Below, piece after piece: positions 14,179 through 21,601 of a stretch of 22,476 bases of DNA (position 1 is its first letter; every line of letters starts with the position of its first letter). The translations under genes were made by a program, and so were the position numbers. The notes under the pieces are model-generated. The model did not search any database and was not told the origin of the DNA. It was given only the letters and a program-made list of their open reading frames with translations. Origin of the DNA: Candidatus Zipacnadia bacterium (GTDB lineage: Bacteria; Armatimonadota; Zipacnadia; Zipacnadales; Zipacnadaceae); contig JALGTI010000008.1 of the NCBI GenBank assembly GCA_029821455.1, positions 1 to 22,476 of the forward strand, in the 5' to 3' direction.

Positions 14179-16659
14179 ATGAACTTTGAACGATTCACAA
14201 ACAAGGCTAAGGAAGTCATAGCGCACAGTCAGCAGATACTGCAGCGCTACAAACATAACCAATTGGACACCGAGCACATCCTGCTGGCGATGCTGGAGCA
14301 GGAGGGCGGTGTGGCGCCTAGGGCATTGCAGGCACTCGCTGTTGACCTCCAGGAGGTCATCGCCAAGCTGGAGCGCAGTCTGGGCCGGCGACCCCAGGTC
14401 GAGGTCACTGGCGACACCGCTCAGATTTTCGTTACTCCTCAGCTCAATCGCATCCTCGATGGCGCCTTTGCTCAGGCTCAGAAGATCGGTGACCAGTTCA
14501 TTGCCAGCGAGCACATTCTGCTCAGCATCCTGGAGGATGGCTCCACTGACGCCGCCCGGATCTTGGCCGAAAGTGGCGTGGAGATCGAGAATCTGCTGGG
14601 GGCGCTGCAGGGCATTCGCGGCGCTCATTCGGTGACTGACCAGGAAGCGGAGAGCAAGTACGAGGCGCTCAAGCGCTTCTCCCGCAACCTCACCGAGATG
14701 GCTAAAGAAGGCAAGCTCGACCCCGTCATTGGCCGGGAGCAGGAGATTCGGCGGCTCGTTCAGGTGCTCTCCCGGCGTACTAAGAACAATCCGGTACTCA
14801 TCGGAGAGGCAGGTGTCGGCAAGACCGCTATCGTCGAGGGGCTGGCCCAGCAGATTGCGTCCGGTGAGGTCCCCGAGATGCTGCAGGACAAAGAGCTGCT
14901 GCAACTTGACCTGGCTGCGATGATCGCCGGCAGCAAGTACCGTGGCGAGTTCGAAGAGCGGCTTAAGGGCGTACTGGACGAGATCACGGCTTCAGAGGGC
15001 AGCATCATCGTCTTCCTGGATGAGATGCACACTGTCGTGGGGGCCGGCGCTGCCGAGGGCGCGATGGACGCCTCCAACATTATGAAGCCCGCCCTCGCAC
15101 GCGGGGAGCTGCGCTGCATCGGGGCGACGACGCTGGACGAATACCGCGAGAACATTGAGAAGGACCCGGCCCTGGAGCGACGTTTGCAGCCGGTGTTTGT
15201 GGAGGAGCCCAGCATCGAGGATACCATTGAGATCCTGCGCGGGCTACGCTCTCACTATGAGGAACATCACGGGGTCAAGATATCCGATGAGGCCCTCGAG
15301 GCAGCCGCCAAGCTCTCGGCGCGCTACATTTCTGACCGCCAGCTTCCTGACAAGGCCATTGACCTGGTGGACGAGGCGGCCAGCAAGCTGCGCATTGATA
15401 CCTATCACCTGCCGCCTAATCCGGAGGCCCTGCGCAAGGAAATCACCGACCTCAACCAGCAGGGCAGTGAGGCGGCCGAGCGTGGCAAGTATGAGGAGGC
15501 AGCCAAGATCAAGGCCAGGGTGGACGAGCTAATCGTCAAGCTACCGGCCGCGGAGGAGAAGTGGGCGGAGTTGAATGGTGAGGGCATAGATGACACTGTT
15601 GACTCGGAGGATATCGCCGCCGTAGTGTCTCAGTGGACTGGCATCCCGGTCCTGGATATGCTTGAGGAGGAGACTCAGAAGCTGCTAGATATGGAGCGGC
15701 GCTTGCACAAGCGCGTCAAGGGACAGGATGAGGCGGTGGTGGCAGTTAGCGAGGCGATTCGCCGCGCCCGAGCCGGTCTGAGCGACCCGCGTCGGCCTAT
15801 GGGTAGCTTCATCTTTCTCGGGCCGACCGGGGTGGGCAAGACGGAGTTGGCTCGTGCCCTGGCCGAGTTCCTGTTCGATGACGAGGACGCTATGGTGCGT
15901 ATTGATATGTCCGAGTATATGGAGAAGCACTCCGTCAGCCGGCTGATCGGCGCGCCGCCGGGCTACATTGGATACGAGGAGGGCGGCCAACTTACCGAGG
16001 CGGTCCGCCGCCGGCCATTTCGCGTCATCTTGCTGGATGAAATCGAGAAGGCGCATCCGGACGTGTTCAACATTCTGTTGCAGGTGCTGGAGGATGGCCG
16101 CCTGACGGACAATGCCGGTCGGGTGGTGAACTTCAGCAACACGGTCGTGATAATGACCTCCAACGTGGGGGCACGACCTGACACCAACGGCAGCCACCTG
16201 GGCTTCGATGCCGACGTAAAAGCTCGTAACCAGCAGAAACAAGCGAGAGACTATGAACGGATGAAGGCCCGGGTCACCGAGGCGCTGAAGGAGACCTTCC
16301 GGCCTGAGTTCCTCAACCGCATTGACGAGGTGATCGTCTTCCATCCGCTGAGCCGGGATGAGATGCTACAGATTGTAGATCTGATGGTCAGACGGGTGCA
16401 GCAGGCGCTGCAGGAGCGCGGCATCGAATTGCAGGCTACTCCCGAAGCCAAGCACCTCCTGGCCGAGGAGGGCTATGACCCCAAATACGGGGCGCGGCCA
16501 CTGCGACGGGTCATCCAAAAGCGTGTAGAGAACCCTGTGGCCAACGCCATTCTGCGCGGTGAATTCAGAGAGGGGAGCACCATTGTCGTGGACGTAGAGG
16601 CTGGCCAGATGACATTCACAGCTACAGAACAAGCTCTACAGGCGGAGGCTGTGCAGTGA
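14179..16659 (+). CDS. clpC: AAA+ unfoldase of the ClpC/ClpB family, ClpC-type
   Basis: This is a Hsp100 ring ATPase of 826 residues that threads proteins through its pore for refolding or ClpP degradation. It has the double Clp-N repeat (about 3-145). D1 carries Walker A GEAGVGKTA (209-217) and Walker B VFLDE. A short middle domain (about 414-475) contains the UVR-like GKYEEAAKIKARVDEL. D2 has GPTGVGKTE (548-556) and VILLDE (616-621). The middle domain is far shorter than that of ClpB. An LGF tripeptide at 674-676 sits where ClpC and ClpA carry the ClpP-binding loop. I therefore call it ClpC rather than ClpB, although the position after hspR is one often held by clpB. GGGTGAGTGAGATA precedes ATG 14179. 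A ClpB function is not excluded. Confidence 0.88.
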   Translation: MNFERFTNKAKEVIAHSQQILQRYKHNQLDTEHILLAMLEQEGGVAPRALQALAVDLQEVIAKLERSLGRRPQVEVTGDTAQIFVTPQLNRILDGAFAQAQKIGDQFIASEHILLSILEDGSTDAARILAESGVEIENLLGALQGIRGAHSVTDQEAESKYEALKRFSRNLTEMAKEGKLDPVIGREQEIRRLVQVLSRRTKNNPVLIGEAGVGKTAIVEGLAQQIASGEVPEMLQDKELLQLDLAAMIAGSKYRGEFEERLKGVLDEITASEGSIIVFLDEMHTVVGAGAAEGAMDASNIMKPALARGELRCIGATTLDEYRENIEKDPALERRLQPVFVEEPSIEDTIEILRGLRSHYEEHHGVKISDEALEAAAKLSARYISDRQLPDKAIDLVDEAASKLRIDTYHLPPNPEALRKEITDLNQQGSEAAERGKYEEAAKIKARVDELIVKLPAAEEKWAELNGEGIDDTVDSEDIAAVVSQWTGIPVLDMLEEETQKLLDMERRLHKRVKGQDEAVVAVSEAIRRARAGLSDPRRPMGSFIFLGPTGVGKTELARALAEFLFDDEDAMVRIDMSEYMEKHSVSRLIGAPPGYIGYEEGGQLTEAVRRRPFRVILLDEIEKAHPDVFNILLQVLEDGRLTDNAGRVVNFSNTVVIMTSNVGARPDTNGSHLGFDADVKARNQQKQARDYERMKARVTEALKETFRPEFLNRIDEVIVFHPLSRDEMLQIVDLMVRRVQQALQERGIELQATPEAKHLLAEEGYDPKYGARPLRRVIQKRVENPVANAILRGEFREGSTIVVDVEAGQMTFTATEQALQAEAVQ

Positions 16660-16742
16660 CAGACTATGTATGCCAGATTGATCCCAGGTAAGTAGCTGTA
16701 CTTGTCTTGGCGTAGTGAAGGAAGGAGTGAAAACAGACATAG

Positions 16743-16991
16743 ATGAAGCGTCAAAGTCAGCCGAAGGTAGTACTCTTTACAGGAGCCACTTGCCCGTGGT
16801 GTGAGAGGGCGAAACAGTATTTGCGGCAGAATAACATTCGCTTTCACGAAGTGAATGCTGCAAAGAATCCGAGGGCGCAGAGGGAACTGGAGCGGCGAAA
16901 GATTCGCGGCGTGCCTGTCTTGTTGATCAAGGGCCAGGCAATCGTGGGGTTTGATAAGCCCAAGATTGATCGGCTGTTGGGCATCAAATAA
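16743..16991 (+). CDS. Glutaredoxin-family protein
   Basis: An 82-residue thioredoxin-fold thiol-disulfide protein, likely a glutaredoxin or NrdH-like redoxin in the cytoplasm. The redox site is GATCPWCERAKQYL with CPWC at about residues 17-20. The cis-proline motif GVPVLLIKGQAIVGFD (from about 56) is also intact, as in dithiol members. The start is fixed by an in-frame TAG immediately before ATG 16743. The best ribosome binding site, GGAG at 16724-16727, is unusually far (15 bases), so translation may be weak or rely on RNA structure. It follows clpC by 83 bp in the same direction and has its own candidate terminator, so it may be a tail of the heat-shock run. Reductant and partner are unknown. 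Confidence 0.9.
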   Translation: MKRQSQPKVVLFTGATCPWCERAKQYLRQNNIRFHEVNAAKNPRAQRELERRKIRGVPVLLIKGQAIVGFDKPKIDRLLGIK

Positions 16992-17005
16992 GTGGTGTAG
17001 GTATT

Positions 17006-17039
17006 CAGCCGGCCGCACTGGGAATAGAAGTGCCGGCTG
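17006..17039 (+). terminator. Candidate terminator after glutaredoxin
   Basis: CAGCCGGC (17006-17013) pairs with GCCGGCTG (17032-17039). An alternative fold pairs CACT with AGTG inside the loop. The next bases, TTGCTCATT, are only moderately T-rich. It separates the glutaredoxin gene from the groES promoter that begins 23 bases later. Confidence 0.5.
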
Positions 17040-17061
17040 TTGCTCATTAGCAGTGTTGATC

Positions 17062-17124
17062 TTGACAGCGTTGAGCGTTAGTGTATAATGCACAGTGTTA
17101 GCACTCGGTGCAACCGAGTGCTAA
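17062..17124 (+). promoter_or_regulatory. groES promoter with CIRCE operator
   Basis: TTGACA (17062-17067), a 16-bp spacer and TATAAT (17084-17089) form a consensus sigma70 promoter. A perfect CIRCE element, TTAGCACTC-N9-GAGTGCTAA (17098-17124), covers the expected transcript start. The nine central bases, GGTGCAACC, are themselves an inverted repeat, so the arms extend to 12 bp around GCA. CIRCE is the known site of the repressor HrcA, whose gene is not in the window. Confidence 0.95.
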
Positions 17125-17150
17125 TAGTGCCTTCCCAATGTGAGGATGGG

Positions 17151-17170
17151 GTAGGCTTCTAGCCGACTGG
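17151..17170. repeat. GTAGGCTTCYAGCC-type repeat in the groES leader
   Basis: GTAGGCTTCTAGCCGACTGG lies within the transcribed groES leader, between CIRCE and the start codon. It matches the copies at 2136-2154 and 14085-14102 in the core GTARGCTTCYAGC. Confidence 0.55.
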
Positions 17171-17215
17171 AAATCAAGACGAAGTGTTACTCAAACGAAC
17201 AAGGTGGTGTTTGCT

Positions 17216-17506
17216 ATGCTAAAGCCGCTTGGAAGTAGAGCTCTAGTCAAGCCGCTGGAGGCGGACGAGAAGAGCGCCGGAGGTATCATCCTGCCGGAGG
17301 CGGCTCAGGAACGCCCGCGCGAGGGCAAGGTAGTGGCGGTCGGAACGGCTGGCCTTTACGTGGATTCGCAAGAGGAAGACGAGAGTGGCGTCAAGGCGGG
17401 TGACATAGTCATCTATGCCTCCTTTGGCGGTACAGAGGTGAAGATTGAGGGTGAAGAGTACCTGATCATAGACGAGGACGACATCCTGGCCCTGCGCAAG
17501 GACTAG
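17216..17506 (+). CDS. groES: Co-chaperonin GroES (Hsp10)
   Basis: GroES caps the GroEL folding chamber as a heptameric lid. The 96 residues match the family length. It begins MLKPLGSRALVKPL and carries the mobile loop EKSAGGIILPEAAQERP that contacts GroEL (about 18-34). EGKVVAVG and GDIVIYASFGGTEVKIEGEEYLII complete the barrel, and it ends DDILALRKD. ATG 17216 is preferred over the GTG at 17204 because AAGGTGGTG (17202-17209) then serves as the ribosome binding site, as in dnaK. It is the first gene after the CIRCE promoter and groEL follows after 76 bp. Dimer and lid residues look normal. Confidence 0.98.
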   Translation: MLKPLGSRALVKPLEADEKSAGGIILPEAAQERPREGKVVAVGTAGLYVDSQEEDESGVKAGDIVIYASFGGTEVKIEGEEYLIIDEDDILALRKD

Positions 17507-17582
17507 CCAAGTAACCACGCTGACGCGTGCACAATGCGAACTGAGTGAACATGAAACAAAAAGAGAAGGAGACGAGTAAGCT

Positions 17583-19232
17583 ATGCCTGCCAAGGAGATA
17601 CTATACGAAGAGGAGGCGCGACGCAGCCTCGAGCGGGGTGCTGACCTAGTCACCCAGGCGGTCAAGGTCACCCTGGGGCCACGCGGGCGCAACGTGGTAC
17701 TGGATAAGAGTTTCGGAGCCCCAAGCATCACCAAGGACGGCGTCACTGTCGCCAAGGAGATTGAACTGGAGAACCGCTTTGAGAACATTGGCGCCCAACT
17801 GTTAGTGGAAGTCGCCTCCCAGACCAACGATGCCGCTGGCGACGGCACCACTACGGCGACTGTCCTGGCCCAGGCGATGCTTCAGCGTGGCCTGAAGGCC
17901 GTTGCCGCCGGCGCCAATCCGATGTTTCTTAAGCGCGGCATTGATATGGCTGTGGACGCTGTGGTGGCGGAGTTGCGAGAAATGGCCGTCGAGGTTAATA
18001 CCTCCGAGGAGATGAAGAATGTCGCGGCCATTGCCGGCAATGACGAGCAGATCGGGCGCGTCGTAGCCGATGCGATGCAGGAGGTCGGCAAGGATGGGGT
18101 TATCACCGTCGAGGAGTCCAAGGGCATCGAAACCACCCTCGAGCTGGTGGAGGGGATGCAGTTCGACAAGGGCTATCTGTCGCCATACCTTGTCAACCGC
18201 CCCGAGACGATGGAGGTGATCCTGGATGATGCCTATATCCTGCTGTACGAGAAGAAAGTCAGCGCCATCAACGACATCGTTCCGCTTCTCGAACAGGTCG
18301 TGAGTGCTGGCAAGCCGCTGGTCGTGATTGCTGAGGATATCGAAGGCGAAGCGCTGGCCACGATGGTGGTCAATAAGCTGCGTGGTGCCTTGCAGTGCGC
18401 AGCAGTCAAGGCCCCGGGCTTTGGTGACCGCCGCAAGGCGATGCTTGAGGATATAGCCATCTTGACCAATGGCACATTCCTCTCTGAGGACCTTGGCATT
18501 AAGTTAGAGAACGTCAGCCTTGAGATGCTGGGCACGGCCGGCCGCGTCGTGGTTGACAAGGACAACACCACCATCATTGACGGTGCAGGCTCAGCCGACG
18601 CCATCAAGGGCCGCATCAATCAGATCCGCCGGCAGATCGAGGAGACCGACTCCAACTACGACCGCGAGAAGCTGGAGGAGCGCCTGGCCAAGCTCGCCGG
18701 TGGTGTGGCCCGCATCAACGTGGGCGCTGCCACCGAGACCGAGCTGAAGGAGAAGCAGCATCGCTTCGAAGATGCGCTCTCTGCTACCCGCGCTGCGGTC
18801 GAGGAGGGCATCCTGCCTGGCGGCGGTGCAGCTCTTATCCAGGCCATCCCAGCCCTCGATAAGGTGCGCGCCAATAATGACGACGTGAAAAGAGGCATCC
18901 AGATTGTGCAAGAGGCCCTGCCTACGCCGACGGCTGCCATCGCTGATAACGGCGGATATGAGGGCAGTGTCGTGGCCCTGAAAGTGGCTGAGGCTGACAA
19001 GGGCGTGGGCTTCGATGTGACCAAGGGCGAGTATGTGGATATGATAGAGGCCGGCATCACCGACCCACTGAAGGTCACCCGCTTCGCTTTGGAGAACGCT
19101 GCGAGCATCGCGGGTATGATTATGACTACTGAAGGCGCCGTCTCCGAGATAGAGGCGGAGACGCGACCTGCCGCCCCGGCTGCGCCTCCCGGTGGCATGG
19201 GCGGAATGGGCGGAATGCCCGGCATGATGTAG
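17583..19232 (+). CDS. groEL: Chaperonin GroEL (Hsp60)
   Basis: GroEL is the 14-subunit ATP-driven folding chamber in the cytoplasm. The 549-residue protein has the nucleotide-site motifs VKVTLGPRGRNVV (about 28-40) and GDGTTTATVLAQAM (about 86-99), the apical domain with EGMQFDKGYLSPYLV, and AAVEEGILPGGGAALIQA near 405. The C-terminal tail is Gly/Met-rich, PGGMGGMGGMPGMM, the standard disordered tail inside the cavity. ATG 17583 has AAGGAGACGAG upstream. It is co-transcribed with groES and ends at a strong terminator. No second groEL is present here, and nothing in it looks truncated. Confidence 0.98.
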   Translation: MPAKEILYEEEARRSLERGADLVTQAVKVTLGPRGRNVVLDKSFGAPSITKDGVTVAKEIELENRFENIGAQLLVEVASQTNDAAGDGTTTATVLAQAMLQRGLKAVAAGANPMFLKRGIDMAVDAVVAELREMAVEVNTSEEMKNVAAIAGNDEQIGRVVADAMQEVGKDGVITVEESKGIETTLELVEGMQFDKGYLSPYLVNRPETMEVILDDAYILLYEKKVSAINDIVPLLEQVVSAGKPLVVIAEDIEGEALATMVVNKLRGALQCAAVKAPGFGDRRKAMLEDIAILTNGTFLSEDLGIKLENVSLEMLGTAGRVVVDKDNTTIIDGAGSADAIKGRINQIRRQIEETDSNYDREKLEERLAKLAGGVARINVGAATETELKEKQHRFEDALSATRAAVEEGILPGGGAALIQAIPALDKVRANNDDVKRGIQIVQEALPTPTAAIADNGGYEGSVVALKVAEADKGVGFDVTKGEYVDMIEAGITDPLKVTRFALENAASIAGMIMTTEGAVSEIEAETRPAAPAAPPGGMGGMGGMPGMM

Positions 19233-19251
19233 CCGCATACCGAAGCAGGCC

Positions 19252-19285
19252 AGACAGGGCGGAAGCACTTGCTTCCGCCCTGTCT
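19252..19285 (+). terminator. Strong hairpin terminator after groEL
   Basis: GACAGGGCGGAAGC (19253-19266) and GCTTCCGCCCTGTC (19271-19284) pair perfectly over 14 bp around ACTT, with an A-T pair added at the base. The T-run afterwards is short (TTAT). It begins 20 bp after the groEL stop codon. Confidence 0.82.
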
Positions 19286-19374
19286 TATGACTGCCTGATG
19301 TAGCCTGCGAGCGGCTGGCGGCAGGTTCAGAAGCGCGCGCCAACGAATAGTGTCCAACCAACAGGGATATGCCG

Positions 19375-20634
19375 ATGAGATACCATCTGATATGGACGTT
19401 GCTGGTGCTGGTGAACAGCTGTGGTGCCAGTCTCGCTGACGAGGAGCTGCCGGACAGCAATCGCATTCCCATTGTGGGCTATATCTGCTGGCCAGGCCAC
19501 GACCTGACCAACGCCCAGGTGCGGGTGACCGATGCAGAGAATGGGCGACTGGTAACAGTGGGCCCCACGGAAAGTGCCAGCGGCAACTTCATGGTGGCCC
19601 TGCCACCGGGCAGATACCGGATGATGGCGGTCGTTGACGTCAACGCCAATGGGCAGCTCGATTCCGGCGATGCTATGGGCTTTTACGGTATCACCGATGC
19701 AAGCAATTCCGTGCAAAGCCCGCCTCCTCTCATCATTGACCCCGGTGCACTCTCTACCGGCGTAGTGATTGACATCAGCATGGAGTGCGCGAACGACCCG
19801 GGAGAGGAAACGAAGCTGAAACCGCTTCTGGTTAGCCCTTCCCCGCTTCTGCGAGCCGGTGGCAGGGCAGTCGTGAGCGGCCGCTGCCAGACCGTCCTCG
19901 ACGATGGCCCTCCTATCTATGTGCTGCTTGATGCTGCGTTTCCGCGGGCCCCCTCGGCTGCCGCCCCCTGCGACGCGGAGGGCAACTTTTCCGTCGAACT
20001 GCCGCCCGCTGGCTACTTCCTCATCGCTGCCCAGGACCTCAACGGCAGCGGCATGATTGATGAAGGCGACCTGATTGGGATAGTCGGGTACTCTGAAGAG
20101 ATGGCGCGAAACATGCCACTGGTACGCCTTGAGATGGACCAAGAATTGACGGAGGTGGAGGTGCCGGTTAGCTGGGGTGTAGGGGCTGACGGCTTGCTGA
20201 TAAAAGACGCGGGTGCTGTTACTGGCCCGAGGCTGCAAATTGGCTCCCTGCCAGCGATTGTGACCGGCAAAGTCTGCAATGGCTGGTGGCCGGGGGCGAC
20301 CGTGACCTTCTTCGGTGATCCACAATTGCAGGACAGAATCGCCCAGGTCAAGTGTGATGCGGCGGGCCGCTTCTGCGCTGCTCTGCAGGCGGCCAGCTAT
20401 TACATCAGCGCGACGTTTGATGCTAACGGGGATGGGAAGCTTGGCCCGGGGGACAGGGCCGGTTTCTACGGCCTGGATGATCCCGCCCAGACAGGTGCGC
20501 CACCGCCGTTGAGCTTGCAGCCGGGCCAGATCGCCACCGATATTGACATTCCGCTCCTAATTGAGGTCCCAGCCCACGACCAAACCGCACCACAGAACAC
20601 AGAACCAGGAGACACAGATGATACAGCCCAATAG
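19375..20634 (+). CDS. Secreted three-module protein with EF-hand-like loops, unknown function
   Basis: A 419-residue exported protein. A signal peptide (MRYHLIWTLLVLVNSCGASLA) suggests cleavage near residue 21; the VNSC within it could instead be a poor lipobox. Three modules of about 130 residues follow, each a beta-rich unit resembling carboxypeptidase-regulatory/transthyretin-like folds. Each carries an Asp/Asn/Gly loop: DVNANGQLDSGDAMGFYG (88-105), DLNGSGMIDEGDLIGIVG (221-238) and DANGDGKLGPGDRAGFYG (349-366). The pattern D-x-N-x-x-G-x-[LI]-x-x-G-D suggests calcium binding. Cysteines occur about twice per module, and the tail is acidic. ATG 19375 is preferred over 19369 because AGGG stands at a proper distance. 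It overlaps ddl by 17 nt, so a cell-envelope role is plausible but unproven. I recognise no named family. Confidence 0.72.
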   Translation: MRYHLIWTLLVLVNSCGASLADEELPDSNRIPIVGYICWPGHDLTNAQVRVTDAENGRLVTVGPTESASGNFMVALPPGRYRMMAVVDVNANGQLDSGDAMGFYGITDASNSVQSPPPLIIDPGALSTGVVIDISMECANDPGEETKLKPLLVSPSPLLRAGGRAVVSGRCQTVLDDGPPIYVLLDAAFPRAPSAAAPCDAEGNFSVELPPAGYFLIAAQDLNGSGMIDEGDLIGIVGYSEEMARNMPLVRLEMDQELTEVEVPVSWGVGADGLLIKDAGAVTGPRLQIGSLPAIVTGKVCNGWWPGATVTFFGDPQLQDRIAQVKCDAAGRFCAALQAASYYISATFDANGDGKLGPGDRAGFYGLDDPAQTGAPPPLSLQPGQIATDIDIPLLIEVPAHDQTAPQNTEPGDTDDTAQ

Positions 20635-21601
20635 CGGGCCTGATCTGGGCGAACTTCGCGACAGGCGCATCGCGGTGCTGATGGGGGGGCAATCGGGCGA
20701 GCGCGAGGTCTCGCTCCGCTCAGGGCAGGGCGTGCTGGAGGCTCTGCAGCGCCAGGGCTTTGATGCCGTCCCTCTGGACCCGGGCCCAGACCTGTTGGAG
20801 CAGTTGCGTCAAGCCGGGGTGCAGGTCTGTTTCAATATGCTCCACGGCGGCGTGGGCGAGAATGGCACCATCCCGGCGGTTCTGGACATGGCTGGCATTC
20901 CGTACACCGGCTCCGGGATGCTGGCCAGCGCGCTGGCGATGAACAAGCATCAGTCCAAGCGCATCTTCCGCGCGGCGGGGCTGCCAACGCCCGACTGGGC
21001 GCACATTGACTCCACTCACGATGTCGAGGATACGGCTCACGAGTTGATCCAGGCCCTGGGGCTGCCATGCGTAGTCAAGCCGGTTGACCAAGGCTCCAGC
21101 CTGGGCGTCAGCATCGCCAAGACCGGCGACGAGCTTCAAGCGGCCCTTGTCGCCTGCCTGGAACTATACTCGGCGGCTATCGTGGAACGCTTCATCAACG
21201 GCCCGGAGATAACCGTCGGAATCATCGGGGTTGGAGAACGCACCCGCGCACTGCCGGTCCTGGAGCTTGTCTCCCATACCGAGTTCTATGACTATGAGGC
21301 CAAGTACACCAAGGGCATGACTGACCTCATCTGCCCGGCCCGCATCTCGGACGAGGCGACGAGGCGGGCTCAGGAGGCGGCCGTGGCAGCGCACAATGAG
21401 CTGGGCTGCCTGGGCCTCAGCCGGGTGGATATGCACCTGGACGAGGAGGGGCAGGTCTGGATTCATGAGGTGAATACCGTGCCGGGGATGACGGAGACCT
21501 CGGACGTGCCTGCCGAGGCCATTGCAGCGGGGATGAGTTATGATGAGCTGGTACTCGAGATTCTGGCCAGTGCAGTCCTCCGAACGCAGAGTGATTTCTA
21601 G
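20618..21601 (+). CDS. ddl: D-alanine-D-alanine ligase
   Basis: An ATP-grasp ligase that joins two D-alanines for the peptidoglycan stem peptide in the cytoplasm. The 327-residue protein has AVLMGGQSGEREVSLRSG (19-36), the HGGVGENGT motif (76-84), YTGSGMLASALAMNKHQSK (96-114) and the ATP-grasp strand CVVKPVDQGSSLGVS (151-165). YDYEAKYT and the C-terminal metal site RVDMHLDEEGQVWIHEVNTVPGMT (269-292) complete the set. All are in the usual order. ATG 20618 follows AGGAG by six bases; it lies inside the 3' end of the secreted-protein gene. The omega-loop Tyr in YDYEAKYT points to D-Ala-D-Ala rather than the D-Ala-D-Lac type that carries Phe. Its stop overlaps that of the convergent deacetylase gene. 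Confidence 0.96.
   Translation: MIQPNSGPDLGELRDRRIAVLMGGQSGEREVSLRSGQGVLEALQRQGFDAVPLDPGPDLLEQLRQAGVQVCFNMLHGGVGENGTIPAVLDMAGIPYTGSGMLASALAMNKHQSKRIFRAAGLPTPDWAHIDSTHDVEDTAHELIQALGLPCVVKPVDQGSSLGVSIAKTGDELQAALVACLELYSAAIVERFINGPEITVGIIGVGERTRALPVLELVSHTEFYDYEAKYTKGMTDLICPARISDEATRRAQEAAVAAHNELGCLGLSRVDMHLDEEGQVWIHEVNTVPGMTETSDVPAEAIAAGMSYDELVLEILASAVLRTQSDF

Noticed and set aside
14044..14904. 286-codon open frame antisense to clpC
   Set aside because: It is antisense to a strongly conserved gene, starts within the Clp ATPase region and shows no recognisable domain.
19375..19435. Lipoprotein signal (VNSC) at the start of the secreted protein
   Set aside because: Asn at the -2 position is unusual and an ordinary cleavage site after SLA fits better, so it is only mentioned as an alternative.
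18591..19472. 293-codon open frame antisense to groEL
   Set aside because: It is a shadow of the high-GC groEL coding sequence and has no family resemblance or start signal.
19327..20325. 332-codon open frame antisense to the secreted protein gene
   Set aside because: The sense frame has a signal peptide, three internal repeats and a ribosome binding site; the antisense product shows none.
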